Shown here one piece after another: positions 1 through 9,612 of a stretch of 64,000 nucleotides of DNA. A program made the position numbers and the translations under genes. Position 1 is the stretch's first letter. Each line of letters begins with the position of its first letter. Location: contig NZ_SWMS01000026.1 in the NCBI RefSeq assembly GCF_005146945.1, positions 34,142-98,141 on the forward strand. Reading direction: 5' to 3'. The notes under the pieces were generated by a model. It did no database searches. It saw only the letters and a list, made by a program, of their open reading frames with translations, and was not told where the DNA came from. This DNA is from Prauserella endophytica. GTDB taxonomy: Bacteria; Actinomycetota; Actinomycetes; Mycobacteriales; Pseudonocardiaceae.

Positions 1-28
1 ACGGACGCAGCGCGCGCGAGGACGCCAC

Positions 29-122
29 AGCCGGTCCTCGGTAGTGGCTCCCGGGACATCCCCGAGGGCTTCGATCGATGACCGGCCTCGTACCTCGAGC
101 GTCGCCCCCGACGGGTGGGGGC
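29..122 (+). ncRNA. Actino-pnp-type structured leader of pnp
   Basis: The 5' region of pnp folds into a compact element. An outer stem pairs GCCGGTC (30-36) with GACCGGC (80-86). An inner stem pairs CTCGG (37-41) with CCGAG (62-66), and the 3' side carries the asymmetric sequence GGCTTCGATCGAT. Position (just before pnp in an actinobacterium) and shape fit the Rfam motif called Actino-pnp, recognised from memory rather than by a model search. A second hairpin, GCCCCC (104-109) with GGGGGC (117-122), lies between it and the pnp ribosome binding site. PNPase commonly autoregulates through processing of its leader in other bacteria; that role here is inference. Confidence 0.7.
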
Positions 123-162
123 TGTACGCCGTCCGAGAGGTAATACGAGGAGTAATTCACCC

Positions 163-2430
163 ATGACAGAAGCAAGCGGCATCACCGTGCACGAATCGGA
201 AGCCGTGATCGACAACGGCCGGTTCGGCAAGCGCACGGTCCGCTTCGAGACGGGCAGGCTGGCCAAGCAGGCCGCCGGCTCGGTCGTCGCCTACCTGGAC
301 GACGAGACCATGCTGCTCTCGGCCACCACGGCCTCGAAGCAGCCGAAGGAGCACTTCGACTTCTTCCCGCTGACCGTGGACGTCGAGGAGCGCATGTACG
401 CCGCGGGCCGTATCCCCGGCGCGTTCTTCCGCAGGGAGGGCCGCCCCTCCACCGACGCGGTCCTGACCTGCCGCCTGATCGACCGGCCGCTGCGCCCGTC
501 GTTCGCGGACGGACTGCGCAACGAGATCCAGATCGTCATCACGGTGCAGAGCCTGCACCCCGAGGACCCCTACGACGTGCTCGCGATCAACGCCGCGTCC
601 GCGTCGACCCAGATCGGCGGCCTGCCGTTCTCGGGTCCGATCGGCGGCGTGCGCGTCGCGCTGATCGAGGGCCAGTGGGTCGCGTTCCCGACCTGGGCTC
701 AGCTCGAGAAGGCCACCTTCAACATGGTTGTCGCCGGCCGGATCGTGGGTGACGACGTGGCCATCATGATGGTCGAGGCCGAGGGCACCGAGAACACGCT
801 CGACCTGATCGGCGAGGGCGCCACCGCGCCGACCGAGCAGGTCGTGGGCGAGGGCCTGGCCGCGGCCAAGCCGTTCATCCGCGTGCTGTGCGAGGCGCAG
901 CAGCGGCTCGCCGAGGCGGCCGCCAAGCCGACCGGCGACTTCCCGCTGTTCCCCGCCTACCAGCAGGACGCCTACGACGCCGTCGCCGCCGTGGCGACCG
1001 AGGACCTCACCAAGGCGCTGGCCATCGCGGGCAAGCAGGACCGCGACAACGCCACCGACGAGGTCAAGGCCGCCGTGCTGGAGAAGGTCGGCATCGGTGA
1101 GGGCGAGGCCTTCGAGGGCCGGGAGAAGGAGGTCGGTGCCGCGTTCCGCGCGCTGACCAAGAAGCTGATCCGCCAGCGCATCCTGCGGGACAAGGTGCGC
1201 ATCGACGGCCGCGGCATCACCGACATCCGGCAGCTGGCCGCCGAGGTGGCCGTGATCCCGAGGGCGCACGGCTCGGCCCTGTTCGAGCGCGGCGAGACCC
1301 AGATCCTGGGTGTCACCACGCTGAACATGCTCCGCATGGAGCAGCAGCTCGACACGCTGTCGCCGGAGACGACCAAGCGCTACCTGCACCACTACAACTT
1401 CCCGCCGTTCTCCACGGGCGAGACGGGCCGTGTCGGCACGCCGAAGCGGCGCGAGATCGGCCACGGCATGCTCGCCGAGCGGGCGCTCGTGCCGGTGCTG
1501 CCGAAGCGGGACGAGTTCCCCTACGCCATCCGGCAGGTGTCGGAGGCGCTGGGCTCGAACGGCTCCACGTCGATGGGCTCGGTCTGCGCGTCCACGATGA
1601 GCCTGTTCAACGCCGGTGTGCCGCTCAAGGCGCCGGTCGCGGGCATCGCGATGGGCCTGGTGTCCGACGAGGTGGACGGCGAGACGCGGTACGTCGCGCT
1701 GACCGACATCCTCGGCGCCGAGGACGCCTTCGGTGACATGGACTTCAAGGTCGCGGGCACCAAGGACTTCATCACGGCCCTGCAGCTCGACACCAAGCTC
1801 GACGGCATCCCGTCCGACGTGCTGGCCGGTGCCCTCAACCAGGCCAAGGACGCGCGGCTGACGATCCTCGAGGTGATGGCCGAGGCGATCGCCGAGCCGG
1901 ACGAGATGAGCCCGTACGCGCCGCGCGTGACCAGCGTGAAGATCCCGGTCGACAAGATCGGCGAGGTCATCGGCCCGAAGGGCAAGATGATCAACTCGAT
2001 CACCGAGGAGACCGGCGCCGACATCTCCATCGAGGACGACGGCACGATCTACGTCGGCGCCGCCGACGGCCCGTCCGCGACCGCCGCGATCGACAAGATC
2101 AACGCGATCGCCAACCCGCAGCTGCCGAAGGTCGGCGAGCGCTTCCTCGGCACGGTCGTCAAGACGGCCGCGTTCGGCGCGTTCGTCTCCCTGCTGCCGG
2201 GCAAGGACGGCCTCGTGCACATCTCCAAGCTGGGCAACGGCAAGCGGATCGCCAAGGTCGAGGACGTCGTGAACGTCGGCGACAAGCTCCGCGTGGAGAT
2301 CGCCGACATCGACAACCGCGGCAAGATCAGCCTCGTCCTCGTCAACGACGAGGAGGAGCAGGCCGAGGGCGGCAAGCCGGCCGAGGCCGAGCAGGCCGAG
2401 GAGAAGGCCGAGGACACCGCCGCCAAGTAA
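163..2430 (+). CDS. pnp: Polyribonucleotide nucleotidyltransferase (PNPase)
   Basis: Phosphorolytic 3'-5' exoribonuclease (guanosine pentaphosphate synthetase I in actinomycetes) that degrades mRNA in the cytoplasm. The 755-residue product has two RNase PH-like domains separated by a helical linker, a KH domain (around [18 protein letters not shown]) and a C-terminal S1 domain (around [18 protein letters not shown]). It ends in an acidic Glu/Ala-rich tail typical of actinobacterial PNPase. The ATG at 163 is chosen over the upstream in-frame start at 115 because it follows a CGAGGA ribosome binding site and gives the usual N-terminus. A strong hairpin lies just downstream. rpsO is expected upstream but lies outside the window. 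Confidence 0.97.
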   Translation: MTEASGITVHESEAVIDNGRFGKRTVRFETGRLAKQAAGSVVAYLDDETMLLSATTASKQPKEHFDFFPLTVDVEERMYAAGRIPGAFFRREGRPSTDAVLTCRLIDRPLRPSFADGLRNEIQIVITVQSLHPEDPYDVLAINAASASTQIGGLPFSGPIGGVRVALIEGQWVAFPTWAQLEKATFNMVVAGRIVGDDVAIMMVEAEGTENTLDLIGEGATAPTEQVVGEGLAAAKPFIRVLCEAQQRLAEAAAKPTGDFPLFPAYQQDAYDAVAAVATEDLTKALAIAGKQDRDNATDEVKAAVLEKVGIGEGEAFEGREKEVGAAFRALTKKLIRQRILRDKVRIDGRGITDIRQLAAEVAVIPRAHGSALFERGETQILGVTTLNMLRMEQQLDTLSPETTKRYLHHYNFPPFSTGETGRVGTPKRREIGHGMLAERALVPVLPKRDEFPYAIRQVSEALGSNGSTSMGSVCASTMSLFNAGVPLKAPVAGIAMGLVSDEVDGETRYVALTDILGAEDAFGDMDFKVAGTKDFITALQLDTKLDGIPSDVLAGALNQAKDARLTILEVMAEAIAEPDEMSPYAPRVTSVKIPVDKIGEVIGPKGKMINSITEETGADISIEDDGTIYVGAADGPSATAAIDKINAIANPQLPKVGERFLGTVVKTAAFGAFVSLLPGKDGLVHISKLGNGKRIAKVEDVVNVGDKLRVEIADIDNRGKISLVLVNDEEEQAEGGKPAEAEQAEEKAEDTAAK

Positions 2431-2458
2431 GGCCCACGCGGTAGCCGAACAACTGTGA

Positions 2459-4648
<2,190 letters not shown>

Positions 4649-4655
4649 GCGCACG

Positions 4656-5105
4656 GTGAGGGCTCGCAATGTGGCCATCGCGCTCACCGTCGCGGTGGCC
4701 GTGTACCTCGTGCTGCTCGCAGGCCGCGCGGTCGCGTTGCTGCGCACGGGGGAGACGGTGCCGGTGCTGCTCGGCGTGGCGGTGCTCGTTCTGCCGCTGC
4801 TGGGCGTGTGGATGCTGGTCACCACCTGGCGGTCGGGCAACCAGGTGCAGCGGCTCGCGCGCAGGCTCGACGCCGAGGGTGGCCTTCCCGACGTGTCGGA
4901 TCTGCCGAGGAGGCCGTCCGGCCGGGTCGACCGTCAGGCGGCCGACGCCTGGTTCGACGAACGGCGGGCCGAGGTGGAGGCCGAGCCGGAGGACTGGCGG
5001 CGCTGGTACCGGCTGGCCCACGCCTACGACATCGCCGGCGACCGCCGCCGCGCCCGCGCGACGATGCGCAAGGCGATCGAGCTCGAGGCCGCCGACCGGG
5101 CCTAG
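4656..5105 (+). CDS. Two-helix membrane protein with TPR-like tail (Rv2772c-like)
   Basis: A 149-residue protein with GTG start 7 nt after dapB, probably in the dapB operon. Two hydrophobic helices occupy roughly residues 5-28 and 33-56. The cytoplasmic C-terminal half contains a single TPR-like helical pair (WYRLAHAYDIAGDRRRARA) and an acidic stretch. Position after dapB matches the conserved mycobacterial membrane protein Rv2772c. No catalytic motif is visible and no function is assigned. A palindromic repeat follows 42 nt after the stop. Confidence 0.8.
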   Translation: MRARNVAIALTVAVAVYLVLLAGRAVALLRTGETVPVLLGVAVLVLPLLGVWMLVTTWRSGNQVQRLARRLDAEGGLPDVSDLPRRPSGRVDRQAADAWFDERRAEVEAEPEDWRRWYRLAHAYDIAGDRRRARATMRKAIELEAADRA

Positions 5106-5147
5106 CGAGGGGTCAGACGTGGGCCTCGCGCCACGGCAGCCATGCCT

Positions 5148-5200
5148 GCAGTGAAGGCCACCATGCCTGCGTTCAACGCAGTGATGGTGGCCTTCACTGC
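5148..5200. repeat. 53-bp palindrome, family 1, copy 1
   Basis: Arms of 26 nt around a single central C. The left arm begins GCAGTGAAGGCCACCAT and both arms meet at GCGTT-c-AACGC. Only three positions next to the inner stem (gcct against cact) fail to pair. It lies between a plus-strand gene ending at 5105 and a minus-strand gene ending at 5213. Bidirectional terminator activity is likely from position. Confidence 0.95.
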
Positions 5201-5212
5201 GGTTGGAACGGG

Positions 5213-5728
5213 TCAGATGAGGTTGGCGAACAGCGCGGGTGACGCGGCGAGCACGCTGAACCGGACGAACCGGCCGAGCAGCCCGGCGCCCACGAATGTC
5301 GCCATCCGCATCCGCACGAGGCCGGCCAGCACACTCGTCGCCATGAACGGCGGGAGACCGATGATCGCGCTGATGCCGTAGGTGCCGTTCATCCAGTGCG
5401 GATGGCGGTGGCAGCGCTCGCGCAGCGCCTCCAGCCACGCCCGCAGCCGCTTGGTCCGCAGGTGCCAGCGGTACCGGCGGGCCGATGGTGGGCGCTCGCG
5501 GTGGAGCCTGCGGTGCAGCATGTCCGGGAGGCGGATGGAGCCGCGCGCGGCGAGGAAGTACAGCAGCTTCCCCGCGATCTGGCCGATCGCCACAGCGGCG
5601 CCGACGGCTAGCCACGGGATGCCGTTCTCACTGGTCATGAGCCCGATGACGAACACCTCGATGCTGATGACCGGGACCACGGCGGAGCCGAAAGCGACTC
5701 CGAGCGTGAGAGCCAGCCAGGCAAGCAC
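5213..5728 (-). CDS. VTT/DedA-like small membrane protein
   Basis: About 171 residues with four predicted hydrophobic segments: N-terminal LAWLALTLGVAFG, the VFVIGLM region, a glycine-rich helix around AVGAAVAIGQIAGKLLYFLAARG, and two C-terminal helices after a long basic loop. The pattern G-x-x-x-G-K-L-x-x-Y-x-x-G resembles the SNARE-associated/VTT (YqaA/DedA) family. The GTG at 5728 is chosen because GGAGG lies 6 nt upstream; a TTG directly before it is also possible. The basic insertion with many Arg/His residues (around 75-110) is unusually long for YqaA proteins. Lipid scrambling or transport is a family-level expectation only. Confidence 0.65.
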   Translation of the reverse strand: MLAWLALTLGVAFGSAVVPVISIEVFVIGLMTSENGIPWLAVGAAVAIGQIAGKLLYFLAARGSIRLPDMLHRRLHRERPPSARRYRWHLRTKRLRAWLEALRERCHRHPHWMNGTYGISAIIGLPPFMATSVLAGLVRMRMATFVGAGLLGRFVRFSVLAASPALFANLI

Positions 5729-5874
5729 CAAGAGCCTCCAGGAAAAGTGATCGGTTCACGGTAGCGCGAACGTGTGTCGCCCGAGTGAGTTTTGCTTGAT
5801 CTTCAAGGAGTGCGTGCCCCGGACGCTCACTTGATCGTCAGTGTCCGGAAACCTTGGGCTGGCAACCTAGCGCA

Positions 5875-6486
5875 GTGGCCACGTCCGCCCCTCGGCACCC
5901 CTCCGCCTCCCGGATCGCGCACCGCTTCGCCGTCTTCTGCTCGGCGGTGACGTCCCGGTTGCCCTTCGGTCTCTCCCGGATCGTCCCGCCGACGTTCCTC
6001 GGCTTCGCGCTCATCAACAGCGGCACGTTCGGGGTGGACCTGCTCCTGCTCACGCTCCTGCACGGCGGGCTGGAGCTGCCCATCGCCATTTCGGTGAGCG
6101 TGGCCTACGCGATCGCGTTCGGGCTGGCGTTCGTGCTCAACCGTACCTTCAACTTCCGCTCGCACGCCCCTGTCGGGCGGCAGGCTGTGCTGTACGCCAT
6201 CGCGGTGGTGGTCAACTATGTCGCGTTCATCCTCGGCGTGGGCGCGGGGCTCACGGCGCTCGGTCTCGACTACCACCTCGCGCGGCTGCTCGCTGGCGGC
6301 TGTGAGGGCGTGTTCATGTACAGCGTGATGCGCTGGGTTGTCTTCCGCGAGCCTCGCGGCTCAGTCGCGGAGCCGAAGGTCGAGCGAACCGGTGAGGCGC
6401 AGCTCGCGCACGGTGCGCTCGCCGGTGTCGAGGGTGCGGACGGTGCCGTCGGGATGCCAGCCCACGCCCCGGAAGAACGCCAGTGA
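5875..6486 (+). CDS. GtrA family membrane protein
   Basis: Four transmembrane helices form a GtrA domain from about FLGFALINSGTFGVDLLLL to the MRWVVFRE end motif. The central signature FVLNRTFNFRS is typical of the family. GtrA proteins help flip or transfer polyprenyl-linked sugars for cell-surface glycosylation. The GTG at 5875 is chosen; an upstream TTG at 5854 is in frame. The last ~40 residues after FREPRGS are not typical of the family and are read antisense to the convergent acetyltransferase, giving a 126-nt overlap of coding regions. The true end may once have been near 6361. Confidence 0.8.
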   Translation: MATSAPRHPSASRIAHRFAVFCSAVTSRLPFGLSRIVPPTFLGFALINSGTFGVDLLLLTLLHGGLELPIAISVSVAYAIAFGLAFVLNRTFNFRSHAPVGRQAVLYAIAVVVNYVAFILGVGAGLTALGLDYHLARLLAGGCEGVFMYSVMRWVVFREPRGSVAEPKVERTGEAQLAHGALAGVEGADGAVGMPAHAPEERQ

Positions 6487-6921
6487 CGCCGGGTCGGACT
6501 GCGCGGCCCAGGTGACGCCGCGCTCGGCTCCGCGCTCGCGCAACCCGGCCGCCGCGGCCGCCAGCAGGCGACCGCCGTGGCCCCGGCGGCCCCAGCGCGG
6601 CTCGACGAGCACGGTGGCGATCAGCCCGGTGCGGGCGGCGTCGGCCGGCAGCGTGCCGTCGGCGGCGGCGATCTCCTCCTCGGGTGCCCGGCCGGCGGCG
6701 CAGAAGCCGACCGCGAACTCGCCCTCGAGCGCGAGGTAGACGTCGCTGCCGGGGTGCTCGATCGCCTCCAGCCAGTGCTGGGTCAGCTCGTCCGCGTCGA
6801 GCATGTCGAGCGCGGCGGGGCCGAGGAGCTCCGCGTACGCCGCGTGCCACGTGACCCGCTGGATGCGGGCGATCTCGGCGGCGTCGGCGATGGTGGCGAG
6901 GTGGACCGCGGCGGTGCTCAT
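6361..6921 (-). CDS. GNAT family N-acetyltransferase
   Basis: 186-residue cytoplasmic acetyltransferase. Motif A, binding acetyl-CoA pyrophosphate, is seen as VEPRWGRRGHGGRLL, followed by the beta-strand/helix FFRGVGW near the C-terminus. The acceptor substrate cannot be read from sequence. The ATG start lies 59 nt from the divergent YcaQ-like gene. Its 3' end overlaps the convergent gtrA-like gene by 126 nt. Confidence 0.85.
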   Translation of the reverse strand: MSTAAVHLATIADAAEIARIQRVTWHAAYAELLGPAALDMLDADELTQHWLEAIEHPGSDVYLALEGEFAVGFCAAGRAPEEEIAAADGTLPADAARTGLIATVLVEPRWGRRGHGGRLLAAAAAGLRERGAERGVTWAAQSDPASLAFFRGVGWHPDGTVRTLDTGERTVRELRLTGSLDLRLRD

Positions 6922-6980
6922 ACCCGCACGCTAGCGGCTCGCGCGGAAAGTGTCGGAGGGTCCTGGCAGCATGGCTGACC

Positions 6981-8192
6981 GTGAGAACAATGAGCTTGCC
7001 CGTGGCACGGCGCACCGCGCTGGCCGCGCAGGGATTCGCGGACCCGCGCCCGCCGGGGCCGCCCACGAGGCGACATCTGGCGCGGGTGCTGTCGCGAGTG
7101 CAGCTCATTCAGCTCGACTCGGTGAACGTCGCGGTCAGGGCCCACTACGCGCCGTTGTTCGCGCGGCTCGGCGCGTACGACCCGGCGCTGATCGACGACG
7201 CGGCGTGGTCCCACAGCGCGCGCAAGCCGAGGCTGCTCGTGGAGTACTGGGCCCACGAGGCGAGCCTGGTGCCGGTGGGGGACTGGCCGCTGTTGCACTC
7301 CGGCGCGAAGCGGCAGGGCTGGTGGCGCAACTACGGCAGGCTCGCCGAGCGGTCGCCGTCGCTGGTCGACGACGTGCTGGCCGTGGTCAAGGAGCTGGGC
7401 CCGGTGGGCGCGGGCGCGATCGAGAAGGAGATCGTCGGCGAGTCGGGCCGGACGCCGGGCGCGTGGTGGGACCGCTCGGAGGTGAAGAAGATCTGCGAGT
7501 GGCTCTTCGGGATGGGCCAGCTCACCACCGGCACGCGACGCGGCTTCGAACGGCTCTACGACCTCACCGAGCGGGTGGTGCCGCCGGACGTGCTGGCGCA
7601 CCGGGTCGACGCGGCGGAGGGCGCGCGGCAGCTCGTCGAGCGGTCGGCACGGGCACTGGGCGTGGCGACCGAGACCGATCTGCGGGACTACTACCGGCTC
7701 GGGCCCGAGGTGACCAGGCGGGCCGTGGCGGAGCTCGTCGAGGAAGGCACGCTGGAGCCGGTGCGCGTGCAGTCGTGGCGGCAGCAGGCATACCGGCACG
7801 CCGCCGCGAAGGCGCCGAGGGCGATCACCGGGCGGGCGCTGCTGTGCCCGTTCGACCCGCTGATCTGGGAACGGGCGCGCACCGAGCGGCTGTTCGGCTT
7901 CCGGTACCGCATCGAGATCTACGTGCCCGAGCCCCAGCGGGTCCACGGCTACTACGTGTTCCCGTTCCTGCTCGACGGCGAGCTCGTCGCACGCGTGGAC
8001 CTCAAGGCCGACCGGGCGGCCGGCGTGCTGCGCGTGCCGGGCGCGTTCGCCGAGCCGAGCGCCGACCACGCGCGGGTCGCCGCTGAGCTGGCCGCCGAGC
8101 TCTCGCTGATGGCCGGCTGGCTTGGGCTCGGCGGCGTCGAGGTGGGGGAGCGGGGTGATCTCGCGACGACACTGGGGAGGCTCACGCGCTGA
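6981..8192 (+). CDS. Winged-helix DNA glycosylase-like protein (YcaQ family)
   Basis: 403 residues of the HTH_42/YcaQ family. The conserved QLDSVNV motif occurs near residue 40, followed by HYAPLFARLGAY and the WSHSARKPRLLVEYWAHEA block. E. coli YcaQ and Streptomyces AlkZ belong to this fold and unhook interstrand crosslinks; activity here is inferred from family. The GTG at 6981 and an ATG at 6990 are both possible; neither has a good ribosome binding site, so the transcript may be leaderless. The stop overlaps the end of the convergent MFS gene by 11 nt. Confidence 0.85.
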   Translation: MRTMSLPVARRTALAAQGFADPRPPGPPTRRHLARVLSRVQLIQLDSVNVAVRAHYAPLFARLGAYDPALIDDAAWSHSARKPRLLVEYWAHEASLVPVGDWPLLHSGAKRQGWWRNYGRLAERSPSLVDDVLAVVKELGPVGAGAIEKEIVGESGRTPGAWWDRSEVKKICEWLFGMGQLTTGTRRGFERLYDLTERVVPPDVLAHRVDAAEGARQLVERSARALGVATETDLRDYYRLGPEVTRRAVAELVEEGTLEPVRVQSWRQQAYRHAAAKAPRAITGRALLCPFDPLIWERARTERLFGFRYRIEIYVPEPQRVHGYYVFPFLLDGELVARVDLKADRAAGVLRVPGAFAEPSADHARVAAELAAELSLMAGWLGLGGVEVGERGDLATTLGRLTR

Positions 8193-9564
8193 CGACACGC
8201 CGGTCACGCTGCCGGAGTGACCACGCGGTGGCGGTGGTGGCGACGACGGCCCCGGCCGCGACGACGGTCATGCCCGCGGTGAAGCCGCCCGCCGCGCCGG
8301 GCACGCTCGTCCACAGCATGGCGCCGAGCGCGGGACCGAGGGCGAAGCCGAGCGTCCGCAGCAGCGCGCTGATGCCGCTGGAGGTGCCCATCAGCTCGGG
8401 TGGGGTGTGGGCCAGCACCGTGGCCGCGTTGGGGCCGGCGAACAGCCCGTTGCCGACTCCGACCAGCGCCAGCCGCAACGCCAGGTCGAGGCCGCTCGTG
8501 TCGCCGTCGGTGAACAGCAGGCTGACGGTGCCCGCCAGCACCACGACCGTGCCTGCGAAGGCCACGGGCCGGTTGCCGACGCGGTCGGCCAGCACCCCGG
8601 CGATGGGTGAGGACACGGCCATGCCCGCGGAGAGGGCGAGCAACACCACACCGATCCGCGCTGGCGAGGCGTGCCGCACCTCGGTGAGGAAGTAGGGCAC
8701 GAGGAAGTTCAGCGCGCCCACGCCCGTGAGAATCAGCGGCAGGGCGAGGAACGGCAGCCGCAGCGTGCGCCGGGTCAGCAGCCCGCGGACCGGCCGGGAC
8801 TCCGGCAGCCGGGTGTACGCGGCGAGCGCCACGACCGTGACAGCGCCGAGCAGCGCGGGAAGCGCGGCACCCGCCGAGCGTCCGAGCAGGTCGAGCGTCA
8901 GGAACAGGGCCGTCCCGGCCAGGCCGAGCACGAACGTTTCGCGAGCGAACCGCAGGTCCGGCCTTGGCAGGCCCTCGCGACCGGGCAGCCGGGAGGGGAT
9001 GGCCCGCACGCCCGCCCACACGGCGGCCAGCACGATCGGCACGTTGAGCAGGAACACCGAGCGCCAGCCGTAGGCGTCGGCGAGCAGGCCGCCCAGCGCG
9101 GGGCCCGCGACGCCGCTGAGCGGGATGAGCGTGAGCACGATGCTCATCGCCCGCGCCCGGTGCTGGGGACGGACCGACGCCGCCACGATCGGCATCGCGA
9201 CGACGTTGACGAGGCTGCCGAACACGCCCTGCACGGCGCGGCCGAGCAGCAGCACGCCCATCGTCGGGGCCACGGCGATCAGCACGCTCGCGACGCCGAA
9301 ACCGGAGACCGCCAGCACGAACGCCGGCAGCGGCCCCGCGCGGTCGAGCCAGCGCCCGGCCGGCACGCTCAAGGCGAACAGCGGCAGGGAGTAGGCGAGC
9401 AGCACCCACTGGGTGAGCGCCGGTTCGGCGCCGAGGTCGGCACCTAGTGCGGGCAGGGCGACCGCGACCACGGTCATGTCGAGTGCCACGAGCACCACGC
9501 CAAGGGAGACGGCGGCGACGGCGCTCCAGCGGGTGCGTGGTTCGGTGGTGGGTGTCTCGGCCAT
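8182..9564 (-). CDS. MFS drug/metabolite exporter (DHA2-like)
   Basis: 460-residue proton-driven antiporter-like membrane protein with about 14 hydrophobic segments. The N-terminal motif LDMTVVAVALPALG (motif D1) and the first loop GRWLDRAGPLPAF are typical of EmrB/QacA transporters. It lies 48 nt downstream of, and on the same strand as, a LuxR-type regulator, suggesting that regulator controls it. Substrate unknown. Its 3' end overlaps the convergent YcaQ-like gene. Confidence 0.9.
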   Translation of the reverse strand: MAETPTTEPRTRWSAVAAVSLGVVLVALDMTVVAVALPALGADLGAEPALTQWVLLAYSLPLFALSVPAGRWLDRAGPLPAFVLAVSGFGVASVLIAVAPTMGVLLLGRAVQGVFGSLVNVVAMPIVAASVRPQHRARAMSIVLTLIPLSGVAGPALGGLLADAYGWRSVFLLNVPIVLAAVWAGVRAIPSRLPGREGLPRPDLRFARETFVLGLAGTALFLTLDLLGRSAGAALPALLGAVTVVALAAYTRLPESRPVRGLLTRRTLRLPFLALPLILTGVGALNFLVPYFLTEVRHASPARIGVVLLALSAGMAVSSPIAGVLADRVGNRPVAFAGTVVVLAGTVSLLFTDGDTSGLDLALRLALVGVGNGLFAGPNAATVLAHTPPELMGTSSGISALLRTLGFALGPALGAMLWTSVPGAAGGFTAGMTVVAAGAVVATTATAWSLRQRDRRVVSA

Positions 9565-9612
9565 GACCCGAGCGTCGGGCTAAGGTGCCCGCCCGCGCAT
9601 GAGGCACGAGCC

